NCBI GenBank assembly: GCA_018897415.1
Contig: JAHIKR010000222.1
Span: 1 to 7,533, forward strand
DNA length: 7,533 nt
Source: Pseudomonadota bacterium
GTDB taxonomy: Bacteria > Desulfobacterota > Desulfobacteria > Desulfobacterales > ETH-SRB1
Direction: 5' to 3'
In this document: positions 1 to 5,695 of the stretch, in pieces
How positions within the stretch are numbered: the stretch's first letter is position 1
Layout: every line of letters starts with the position of its first letter
Made by a program: the position numbers and the translations under genes
The notes under the pieces: model-generated
What the model saw: only the letters and a program-made list of their open reading frames with translations
Databases searched by the model: none
Told to the model about the DNA's origin: nothing

Positions 1-824
1 TCCTCGTTGCCCCCAACCTCCTTAAACGCCCTTTCCTGAACAACCCTAAGTAGCTGAACCTGTATAGGAGGACTGAATTCCCCGATTTCATCCAGGAAAA
101 TAGTGCCTTTGTCGGCAATCTTAAAAAGCCCCTTTTTATCCTGAGTTGCACCTGTAAAAGAGCCTTTCTTATGACCAAAAAGCTCACTTTCCATTAAAGT
201 TTCAGGAATGCCTCCACAGTTTATAACAACAAAGGGCTTATCACGGCGGTCACTTTGCTCGTGTATGGCGCGAGCAATTAATTCCTTACCTGTCCCGCTT
301 TCACCTGAAATAAAAATATTTGTCTTGGTTTTAGCAACCTGCTTTACCATATCATAGATATGCAGCATCCCGGGGCTGTTGCCCACTATCATGCCAAAAT
401 GGAGGGTTTTCTTCAGTTCGCTATCAAGGACTTCTTTTTCATGTTCTATTGTTTTAAGATCAAGAGCGTTTTTTATGGTTTGTTTAAGCTCTTCATTGTC
501 AAAGGGCTTAGGGACATAGTCATAAGCCCCCTCATTCATGGCTTCAACAGCGGTTTCTGCTGACGCATAGGCGGAAATCATAATTACAACGGTATTAGGA
601 TTTTGCTTTTTTGCTGCCCTTAGCACATCTATCCCACTAATATCGCCCAGCCTGATATCACAAAGCAGAAGATCAAAATGTTTTTTATTAATTATCGAGA
701 TAGCTTTTTTTCCGCTTTCAGCACATAAAACCTTATAGCCTTCTCTACTTAGCATTACTTCAAGAAATTCGCGCATGCTAAGCTCGTCATCAACAACCAG
801 TATTTGTTTAGCTTTGTTTGACAT
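1..824 (-). CDS. Sigma-54-dependent response regulator, NtrC family, PilR-like (3' part missing)
   Basis: This is a two-component response regulator that would activate sigma-54 promoters when phosphorylated. The first 274 residues are visible and the frame is open to the window edge. Residues 1-120 form a receiver domain with the acidic pair D12/D13, phospho-acceptor D56 (LLLCDIRL), S84 and K106 (PKPF). After a helical linker (about 110-142) the AAA+ domain begins, with Walker A GESGTGKE at 174-181, the sigma-54-contacting loop as GSFTGA at 221-226 and Walker B TIFLDEIGE at 241-249. GSFTGA instead of the commoner GAFTGA, together with NCGGIPETLMESELFGHKKG before it, recalls PilR-type regulators, but the PilR assignment is inference. 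The rest of the AAA+ domain and the expected Fis-type DNA-binding end lie outside the window. The ATG at 822-824 lies 27 bases after the pyrC stop, has no recognisable Shine-Dalgarno sequence, and is preceded by a heptamer array. No partner histidine kinase is visible. Confidence 0.93.
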   Translation of the reverse strand, partial: MSNKAKQILVVDDELSMREFLEVMLSREGYKVLCAESGKKAISIINKKHFDLLLCDIRLGDISGIDVLRAAKKQNPNTVVIMISAYASAETAVEAMNEGAYDYVPKPFDNEELKQTIKNALDLKTIEHEKEVLDSELKKTLHFGMIVGNSPGMLHIYDMVKQVAKTKTNIFISGESGTGKELIARAIHEQSDRRDKPFVVINCGGIPETLMESELFGHKKGSFTGATQDKKGLFKIADKGTIFLDEIGEFSPPIQVQLLRVVQERAFKEVGGNE

Positions 825-833
825 AGGTTTTGT

Positions 834-868
834 GGGTTCTGGGTTCAGGGTTCAAGGTTTACGGTTTG
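834..868. repeat. Heptanucleotide array (GGGTTCA family) at the pyrC/regulator junction
   Basis: Five consecutive 7-base units read on the plus strand as GGGTTCT, GGGTTCA, GGGTTCA, AGGTTTA and CGGTTTG. On the coding strand this is the TGAACCC type. The pyrC stop codon (852-854) lies in the third unit, and the last few pyrC codons (ending NRKP) are made of array sequence. The array also occupies most of the 27-base space before the regulator start, which lacks a clear ribosome-binding site. The same heptamer family recurs in the gap before larC. Confidence 0.8.
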
Positions 869-2156
869 CAGATACCATTTCTTCGAATATAATCTTGCCG
901 CCGACCATGGTTAGAACTGCTTTGCCTTTCATATCCCAGCCATTGAAAGGAGTATTCCGGCTGAGTGACTGGAATTTGCCGGAATCAATTTTATATGAAA
1001 GGTCCGGATCAATGATAGTAATATCGGCAGAATAGCCTATTTTTATGCCGTTTTCTATCCCTATAATTCTTGCCGGATTTGTTGACATCTTTTCAATAAG
1101 CCCAGTTAATGAGATTACACCATCGTGAACAAGCTTCAATGACAGTGATACCGAGGTTTCAAGCCCAATAATACCATTCGCTGCCTGGTCGAATTCCACC
1201 TCTTTTTCAATATAAGAATGAGGTGCGTGATCAGTTGCTATAATGTCAATTGTTCCATCAGCGAGCCCCTCCCAAATGGCTTCTCTATCCTGGCTGGAAC
1301 GCAGAGGAGGATTCATTTTCGTATTAGTATTATACCCTTTTATGGCATCTTCAGTCAGTGTAAAATAATGTGGTGCGGTTTCAGCAGTTACTTTTACTCC
1401 TCTTTTCTTTGCATTTCTTATCGCTTGTACTGATTCTTTTGTGCTGACATGGGCAATGTGCAGGCGGCTTTCAGTTAGTTCGCAAAGAGCTATGTCTCGC
1501 ATAACCATTATGCTTTCAGCAGCATTGGGTATTCCGGCCAGTCCCATGCTTGTTGCAACAGCGCCCTCGTTAACTACTCCGTTCGCAGCAAGGTTGAGAT
1601 CCTCACAGTGAGAGATGATAGGCATACTGAATCCTTTTGCATATTCCATAGCCCTTCGCATAAGCTGACTGTCGCGTACAGGATAGCCATCATCAGAAAG
1701 AGCTATTGCCCCTGCTTCTTTTAATTCTCCATATTCGCACAGAGATTTTCCATTTAAGCCTTTACTTATCGCAGCAACCGGATAAACCCTGACGGTGTCC
1801 GCAATGCCTGCTTTTTTTAATATATATTCGGTTATCTGTCCGTTGTCATTAACAGGATTTGTGTTTGGCATTGGGCATATCGCTGTAAAACCGCCATATG
1901 CGGCGGAAAGACATCCTGATTCTATTGTTTCTTTATATTCATGACCTGGCTCACGCAGGTGAACATGCATATCAATAAGGCCTGGAGTAACTATTTTGCC
2001 TGAAGCATCAATGACTTTAAGCTTTGAGCTTTGAGCTTTGAGCTTTGAGCCATGCTCTTTTATTTCAGATATTTTTCCATCCTTAATTAGAATATCCATA
2101 ATTCCGTCTAAGTTTCCGGGATCAATGACCCTTCCGCCTTTAATCAGCACTAGCAT
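852..2156 (-). CDS. pyrC: Dihydroorotase, class I
   Basis: Dihydroorotase cyclises carbamoyl-aspartate to dihydroorotate, the third step of cytosolic de novo pyrimidine synthesis. The chosen start gives 434 residues, close to the usual size of this class. Amidohydrolase metal-site motifs are present: HVHLR (H64, H66), SDDG (D155/D156), SHCED (H183), AHVST (H236) and ATDHAPH (D309). The start at 2154-2156 is preferred over the longer open frame to 2210 because AGGAGGT sits 7 bases before it, and the extra N-terminal residues (VLPSAWPFYIW) are pyrB sequence read in another frame. The gene overlaps pyrB by 17 bases, which suggests translational coupling; in several bacteria class I dihydroorotase works in a complex with aspartate transcarbamoylase (family knowledge). 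Residues about 37-47 (SKLKAQSSKLK) are encoded by a heptanucleotide array and look like an insertion in an N-terminal loop. The extreme C-terminus also runs into a heptamer array. Confidence 0.96.
   Translation of the reverse strand: MLVLIKGGRVIDPGNLDGIMDILIKDGKISEIKEHGSKLKAQSSKLKVIDASGKIVTPGLIDMHVHLREPGHEYKETIESGCLSAAYGGFTAICPMPNTNPVNDNGQITEYILKKAGIADTVRVYPVAAISKGLNGKSLCEYGELKEAGAIALSDDGYPVRDSQLMRRAMEYAKGFSMPIISHCEDLNLAANGVVNEGAVATSMGLAGIPNAAESIMVMRDIALCELTESRLHIAHVSTKESVQAIRNAKKRGVKVTAETAPHYFTLTEDAIKGYNTNTKMNPPLRSSQDREAIWEGLADGTIDIIATDHAPHSYIEKEVEFDQAANGIIGLETSVSLSLKLVHDGVISLTGLIEKMSTNPARIIGIENGIKIGYSADITIIDPDLSYKIDSGKFQSLSRNTPFNGWDMKGKAVLTMVGGKIIFEEMVSANRKP
2016..2050. repeat. In-frame heptanucleotide array (TTTGAGC)5 inside pyrC
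   Basis: There are five tandem 7-base units: TTTAAGC followed by four exact TTTGAGC (plus strand). On the coding strand the unit is GCTCAAA. Because 7 is not a multiple of 3, the peptide repeats every seven residues (three units) and reads SKLKAQSSKLK. It lies between the KDGKISEI strand and the VIDASGKIVTPG segment, where other class I dihydroorotases have only a short turn. No frameshift results, and all catalytic motifs lie downstream in frame. Confidence 0.85.
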
Positions 2157-3078
2157 TTCGTGCACCTCCTGATACCAGATATAAAAGGGCCATGCGGACG
2201 GCAACACCATTTGTTACCTGATCAAGAATTATTGAATACGGGCCATCCACAACTTCATAAGCTATCTCAACACCTCGATTGACAGGTCCTGGATGCATGA
2301 TCAACACATCGCTTCGGGCGTTTTTTACCCTTTCTTTTGTAAGTCCATACACTTTTGAGTATTCACGCTCGGTAGGGAACAAAAAACTTTTTTGCCGTTC
2401 CTTTTGTATCCTCAGCATCATTATAACATCGGCATCGCAGATAGCATCATCCACATTATAACTAACTGATGCTCCAAGAGTTTCAATGCCTTTTGGAATC
2501 ATGGTTGGAGGACCAGCAATTACAACCTCTGCACCCATTTTTGTAAAGCCTATAATATTTGATCTTGCTACCCTGCTGTGAGATATATCTCCTATAATTG
2601 CAATATGTAGCCCTGCGATCTTCCCCCTTTTTTCTCTTACTGTCATCATGTCAAGGAGCGCCTGAGTAGGGTGAGCATGCATGCCATCCCCGGCATTGAT
2701 AACAGAAGATTTTACCAGACCTGCAAGCAGATGGGAGGTGCCTGCAGATGAATGCCGTAATACAATGATATCAGGATTCATGGCCTCAAGATTTTTTGCA
2801 GTGTCTGCCAGGGTTTCTCCCTTTACAATGCTGCTTGTGCTTGCAGAGATTGACAGGCTGTCGGCACTTAGTCTCTTTGCAGCAATATCAAAAGATATGC
2901 GTGTCCGTGTACTGGGTTCATAGAAAAATAAAACTACTGTTTTACCCCTTAAAGTCGGAACCTTTTTAATTGGCCTTGTCGAAATTTCCTTCATTCTGTC
3001 AGCTGTATCCAGAATCAAGTTGATTTCATCAACAGAAAGGGATTCCATGTCCAGAATATCTTTTTTTGTAAACTGCAT
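2140..3078 (-). CDS. pyrB: Aspartate carbamoyltransferase catalytic subunit
   Basis: This enzyme joins carbamoyl phosphate to aspartate, the committed step of pyrimidine synthesis. The 312-residue length is typical of the catalytic chain. The carbamoyl-phosphate loop FYEPSTRTRISF has STRTR at 56-60, the second phosphate/aspartate loop STSSIVKGET is at about 80-89, HAHPTQALLD is at 134-143, and the aspartate-domain signatures LRIQKERQ and HPGPVNRGVE follow. The start has AGGTG four bases upstream and lies 12 bases after the lepB stop. The 3' end overlaps pyrC. No pyrI regulatory-chain gene and no leader attenuator or PyrR-type structure are visible nearby, so allosteric or pyrimidine-responsive control cannot be read from this sequence. 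Confidence 0.97.
   Translation of the reverse strand: MQFTKKDILDMESLSVDEINLILDTADRMKEISTRPIKKVPTLRGKTVVLFFYEPSTRTRISFDIAAKRLSADSLSISASTSSIVKGETLADTAKNLEAMNPDIIVLRHSSAGTSHLLAGLVKSSVINAGDGMHAHPTQALLDMMTVREKRGKIAGLHIAIIGDISHSRVARSNIIGFTKMGAEVVIAGPPTMIPKGIETLGASVSYNVDDAICDADVIMMLRIQKERQKSFLFPTEREYSKVYGLTKERVKNARSDVLIMHPGPVNRGVEIAYEVVDGPYSIILDQVTNGVAVRMALLYLVSGGARNASAD
2164..2170 (-). promoter_or_regulatory. Strong Shine-Dalgarno that fixes the pyrC start
   Basis: AGGAGGT lies on the minus strand 7 bases before the ATG at 2154-2156 and inside the last codons of pyrB (SGGA). It decides the pyrC start and makes initiation at the overlapping junction likely to depend on ribosomes finishing pyrB. Confidence 0.8.
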
Positions 3079-3090
3079 GATTCACCTGTT

Positions 3091-3732
3091 TTATTTTAAA
3101 ATTTTTCCAATTCTGTTCCACCTGACTCCGAAATTGTCATTATCCCACGACCAATATATTATAAAAGCCTTTCCCTTAACATTTTTCAGATCCACAAAAC
3201 CCCAGAATCTGCTGTCATAGCTGTGATCACGGTTGTCTCCCATTACAAAAAGCGAATCTTCAGGTACTGTGACCGGTCCGAAATTATCTCTATGTTGCAT
3301 GACTTTTGGAATTATATGAGGGTCTGTATAAATGGCATAATCTTGTTCAAAACGCTTTTTGTTTACATAGACTTCTTTGTTCAGGATTTCAATAACATCT
3401 CCAGGGATACCTATCGTTCTTTTTATAAAATCTTTTTTAGGCTCCTGCTGGAATTTAAAAACAATAATGTCTCCTCTTTGCGGTTTTTTATATGGAATGA
3501 TTGTTGTGCCAAAATACGGAAGTTTGACTCCGTAAATAAATTTGTTTACCAGGATATGATCTCCAATCTGAAGAGTATGTTTCATTGAGCCAGAAGGAAT
3601 TTTAAAGGCCTGAACTATAAAAGCCCTTATGAATAAGGCGAGTAGAATCGCCAGAATTAATGCTTCTATATTTTCTCTAAGACGGCTTTTGGGGGGAGCG
3701 ATATCCTTTTCCGTTGGATTTTTCTGTTTCAA
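3091..3732 (-). CDS. lepB: Signal peptidase I (leader peptidase)
   Basis: This membrane-bound serine/lysine protease (family S26) removes signal peptides from exported proteins on the outer face of the inner membrane. It has 213 residues, with one N-terminal hydrophobic segment at about 23-42 after a charged cytoplasmic tail. The nucleophile is S49 in IPSGSM and the general base is K104 in FIKRTIGIPGD. The conserved C-terminal box GDNRDHSYDSRFWGF starts at 165. The start is TTG at 3730-3732; no in-frame ATG occurs before the catalytic M50, and AGGGA lies 9 bases upstream. The gene begins one base after the pgpA stop, so it is almost certainly co-transcribed and coupled with pgpA. A single-TM form is common outside the enterics, whose enzyme has two. 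Confidence 0.96.
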   Translation of the reverse strand: MKQKNPTEKDIAPPKSRLRENIEALILAILLALFIRAFIVQAFKIPSGSMKHTLQIGDHILVNKFIYGVKLPYFGTTIIPYKKPQRGDIIVFKFQQEPKKDFIKRTIGIPGDVIEILNKEVYVNKKRFEQDYAIYTDPHIIPKVMQHRDNFGPVTVPEDSLFVMGDNRDHSYDSRFWGFVDLKNVKGKAFIIYWSWDNDNFGVRWNRIGKILK

Positions 3733-3733
3733 G

Positions 3734-4201
3734 TTAATTTGTCCCTGTAGTCATAAATAAAAGTCTCAGCGCAATATTACTGTAAACACCTGCTATCAAA
3801 TCATCCGCAACAACGCCTACGCCTCCGGTAAGCCTCCTTTCTATATACCGGATAGGAAAGGGTTTCAAAATATCAAAAAATCTGAATGTTACAAAGCCGG
3901 CAACTACAGAAGTTGTATTAAAAGGCAGGCCAAGAAATGCTATCATAATACCTGCTATTTCATCAATTACAATACACCCCGGGTCTTTTTGGATTAATAT
4001 TTTTTCAGCCCTGTTCGCTATCCATATGGCAAAAAAAATAAATATTAAAATAAAAGGAATAGCAACTGACAATTTGGCTTTAGATAGAAGAAAACAAAGA
4101 GGAAGTCCCACGATGGATCCAAACGTGCCAGGTGCAAAAGGAATGTAACCGGCAAAACAACCAGTTGCAAGCACCATGACCGATTTGTTTCTAAAATTCA
4201 T
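3734..4201 (-). CDS. pgpA: Phosphatidylglycerophosphatase A
   Basis: This integral inner-membrane phosphatase removes phosphate from phosphatidylglycerol phosphate to give phosphatidylglycerol. At 155 residues it has the normal family length. It shows the PgpA pattern: FAPGTFGS at 22-29, VIDEIAG at 78-84, FRFFDILKPFPI at 106-117 and GGVGVVADDLIAG at 126-138, where the paired acidic residues D133/D134 and D80/E81 are the expected catalytic or metal-binding positions. Hydrophobic stretches at about 8-20, 29-40, 45-62, 84-104 and near the C-terminus fit a multi-span membrane protein. It lies 40 bases after larC and one base before lepB. The ribosome-binding site is weak. The pairing of phospholipid synthesis with the membrane-bound LepB may simply reflect shared envelope roles. 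Confidence 0.93.
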   Translation of the reverse strand: MNFRNKSVMVLATGCFAGYIPFAPGTFGSIVGLPLCFLLSKAKLSVAIPFILIFIFFAIWIANRAEKILIQKDPGCIVIDEIAGIMIAFLGLPFNTTSVVAGFVTFRFFDILKPFPIRYIERRLTGGVGVVADDLIAGVYSNIALRLLFMTTGTN

Positions 4202-4209
4202 GCACCGTT

Positions 4210-4236
4210 TCTATAAGCAGGCAAAGCTTTTGTCAA
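4210..4236 (-). promoter_or_regulatory. Possible internal promoter before pgpA
   Basis: On the minus strand TTGACA (4236-4231) is followed after 15 bases by TATAGA (4215-4210), close to the pgpA ATG. The -35 match is perfect, but the spacer is short and the predicted transcript would begin almost at the start codon. It could let pgpA-lepB-pyrBC be expressed without larC, but this is a weak call. Confidence 0.25.
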
Positions 4237-4241
4237 GTTGT

Positions 4242-5414
4242 TTAGATTGCAGCGGTTTCTTTAATTATCGTGTCATATACGATTTTTAACGGGATGCCCT
4301 TTTCTATAGCAATTTTTTTACAAACTTCATATTCAGGTACAAGCCGGACAGATCCGTTTGGATTTTTTACACGTTTTACCTGGACATCACCATAGCTTGT
4401 TTTTATAGTTATATTCTCTCGAACAAGTTTAAATCTTTGAACATCATAATATCTTACACCTAATGATGTGGTTTCAGATAAAATACGATTTATGACACTT
4501 TTTTTTCTGTTTTCCATACACAGAACCTGAATCATTGTGCCCGGTCTGTTTTTTTTCATAAATACAGGAATCAAGTAAACATCTAGAGCTCCTTCTTCAA
4601 ACAGGCGATCCATCAAGAAACCAAAAAATTCTGGATTCATATCATCAATACACGTTTCAACTACTGAAATCCTGTCTTTTTGATAGTCGCACATATGATT
4701 TGCAGGTGTTCCAATAATAATCCGCAAAAGATTCGGTATTGTTTTAAGGTCGCGTTTCCCTGCACCATAGCCTGTTTTTTCAACTATAATATCCGGAATT
4801 TCTTCAAAGGAGTCAGCAATAGAGGCAATGATTGCAGCGCCGGTTGGCGTAACGAGCTCATGCGGAATTTTTGTCCCATAAACAGGAACTCCCTTTAGAA
4901 TTGAAAGGGTTGCAGGAGCAGGAACGGGGAGTATTCCGTGCTGGCAGGATACAAAGCCCTTGCCTAAAGGAATCCTTGAGGAAATTGCCTTTTCAATGCC
5001 CAGATATTCCAGGCATAGAGCTGTCCCTACAATATCTACAATAGCATCAACTCCCCCTATTTCATGAAAATGAACCTTTTCTTTGGGCTGTCCGTGTATT
5101 TCAGATTCAGCTATTGCAAGCCTTTCAAAAATTTCAAGACTCTTTTCCTTTACGTTTTGAGACAGAGAACTGTTTTGGACAAGAGCTTTAATTTCAGCAT
5201 AATGCCTGGATTTTGAAGTATTTTTTGTAAGGACATGAACACGTTGGGCTTTAATTCCACTTCGGGAAATTGATTCAACAGATATATCAAAATCTTTTAA
5301 GGGCAATCTTTCAAGGGAATCTTTCAGCCATTTTAAAGGCACTCCAATATCTATAAAGGCTCCCAGCGTCATGTCACCGCTTATTCCACAAAAACAATCA
5401 AAATAGGCTAACAT
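4242..5414 (-). CDS. larC: Nickel-pincer cofactor synthesis protein LarC (former DUF111 family)
   Basis: LarC inserts nickel into the pyridinium bisthiocarboxylate precursor of the nickel-pincer nucleotide cofactor, using CTP (known for the lactate racemase system). The 390 residues match the family's full length. Visible signatures are the N-terminal YFDCFCGISGDMTLGA (4-19), KVHFHEIGGVDAIVD (113-127) with the histidine pair of HFHE, LVTPTGAAI (187-195), GYGAGKRD (215-222) and the start of the C-terminal domain at ETCIDDMNPE (253-262). In Lactobacillus the gene is expressed through a programmed frameshift; here both halves are in one continuous frame. GAGGT lies 7 bases before the ATG, inside an 11-base segment exactly complementary to the end of the upstream peptidase gene. 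No larA, larB or larE is visible, so the enzyme served by the cofactor is not known from this window. Confidence 0.93.
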   Translation of the reverse strand: MLAYFDCFCGISGDMTLGAFIDIGVPLKWLKDSLERLPLKDFDISVESISRSGIKAQRVHVLTKNTSKSRHYAEIKALVQNSSLSQNVKEKSLEIFERLAIAESEIHGQPKEKVHFHEIGGVDAIVDIVGTALCLEYLGIEKAISSRIPLGKGFVSCQHGILPVPAPATLSILKGVPVYGTKIPHELVTPTGAAIIASIADSFEEIPDIIVEKTGYGAGKRDLKTIPNLLRIIIGTPANHMCDYQKDRISVVETCIDDMNPEFFGFLMDRLFEEGALDVYLIPVFMKKNRPGTMIQVLCMENRKKSVINRILSETTSLGVRYYDVQRFKLVRENITIKTSYGDVQVKRVKNPNGSVRLVPEYEVCKKIAIEKGIPLKIVYDTIIKETAAI

Positions 5415-5491
5415 ATTACAGACCTCGTAAATTTTTGCTAATTAAGGGGTGATTTATTGGACAATAAACTTCTATTCCATTTAGCAGTTAT

Positions 5492-5531
5492 GGTTCAGAG
5501 GTTCAGAGGTTCAGAAGTTCAGAGGTTGACA
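5492..5531. repeat. Tandem octamer array (GGTTCAGA)5
   Basis: There are three exact GGTTCAGA units followed by AGTTCAGA and the decayed GGTTGACA. The unit is the GGTTCAG heptamer with one extra A. It is the left arm of a stem whose right arm, at 5591-5622, holds the same motif in inverted orientation; the outermost 14 bases match 13 of 14. Confidence 0.8.
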
Positions 5532-5566
5532 GATTCATGATGCTTACCCAGTGAAATCAGTGACAT

Positions 5567-5588
5567 CGAAAAAAATCGCAAAGCGATT
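5567..5588 (-). terminator. Possible intrinsic terminator downstream of the peptidase gene
   Basis: Read on the minus strand, AATCGC-TTT-GCGATT is a perfect 6-base-pair hairpin with a three-base loop, followed by five more T. It lies about 110 bases past the peptidase stop codon. The stem is short and has only three G-C pairs, so termination would be partial unless the flanking heptamer arms help. If it works, it separates the peptidase gene from the larC operon. Confidence 0.45.
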
Positions 5589-5590
5589 AA

Positions 5591-5622
5591 CCCTGAACCT
5601 GGAACCGTGAACCTTTGAACCC
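5591..5622. repeat. Heptamer array (TGAACCC family), inverted partner of the octamer array
   Basis: The units are CCCTGAA, CCTGGAA, CCGTGAA and CCTTTGAA, then CCC: roughly 7-base periodicity with variable third and fourth bases. Its reverse complement is the GGTTCA motif of the array at 5492-5531 and of the array at the pyrC/regulator junction. Confidence 0.75.
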
Positions 5623-5695
5623 AGACCGACCAAATGTCCAATTTTTATCAGATCCATTATGAATAAAGGGCTTGGAGACCATATAAAAATCATTT

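Larger units (their letters stand above)
5456..5642. repeat. Second nested inverted repeat, 8-base ends
   Basis: ATTGGACA at 5456-5463 and TGTCCAAT at 5635-5642 are perfect inverted copies bounding a 187-base segment that contains both repeat arms and a small hairpin. These could be the termini of a small inserted element, but I see no clear target duplication outside them. Confidence 0.45.
5415..5695. other. 281-base intergenic region between the peptidase gene and larC
   Basis: No convincing reading frame occurs here. The region is made up mainly of the nested inverted repeats, the two repeat arms and the small hairpin described separately. I see no strong -35/-10 pair for larC on the minus strand, so larC is served either by a weak or alternative promoter or by read-through. 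Confidence 0.6.

Noticed and set aside
834..868. Heptamer arrays as a CRISPR remnant
   Set aside because: Units are 7-8 bases in direct tandem with no unique spacers, and no cas gene is present.
2157..2210. Longer pyrC reading frame beginning at 2210
   Set aside because: The extra 18 residues are pyrB sequence in another frame and resemble no dihydroorotase N-terminus; the ATG at 2154-2156 has a strong Shine-Dalgarno at 7 bases and begins the usual LIKGGRVIDP segment.
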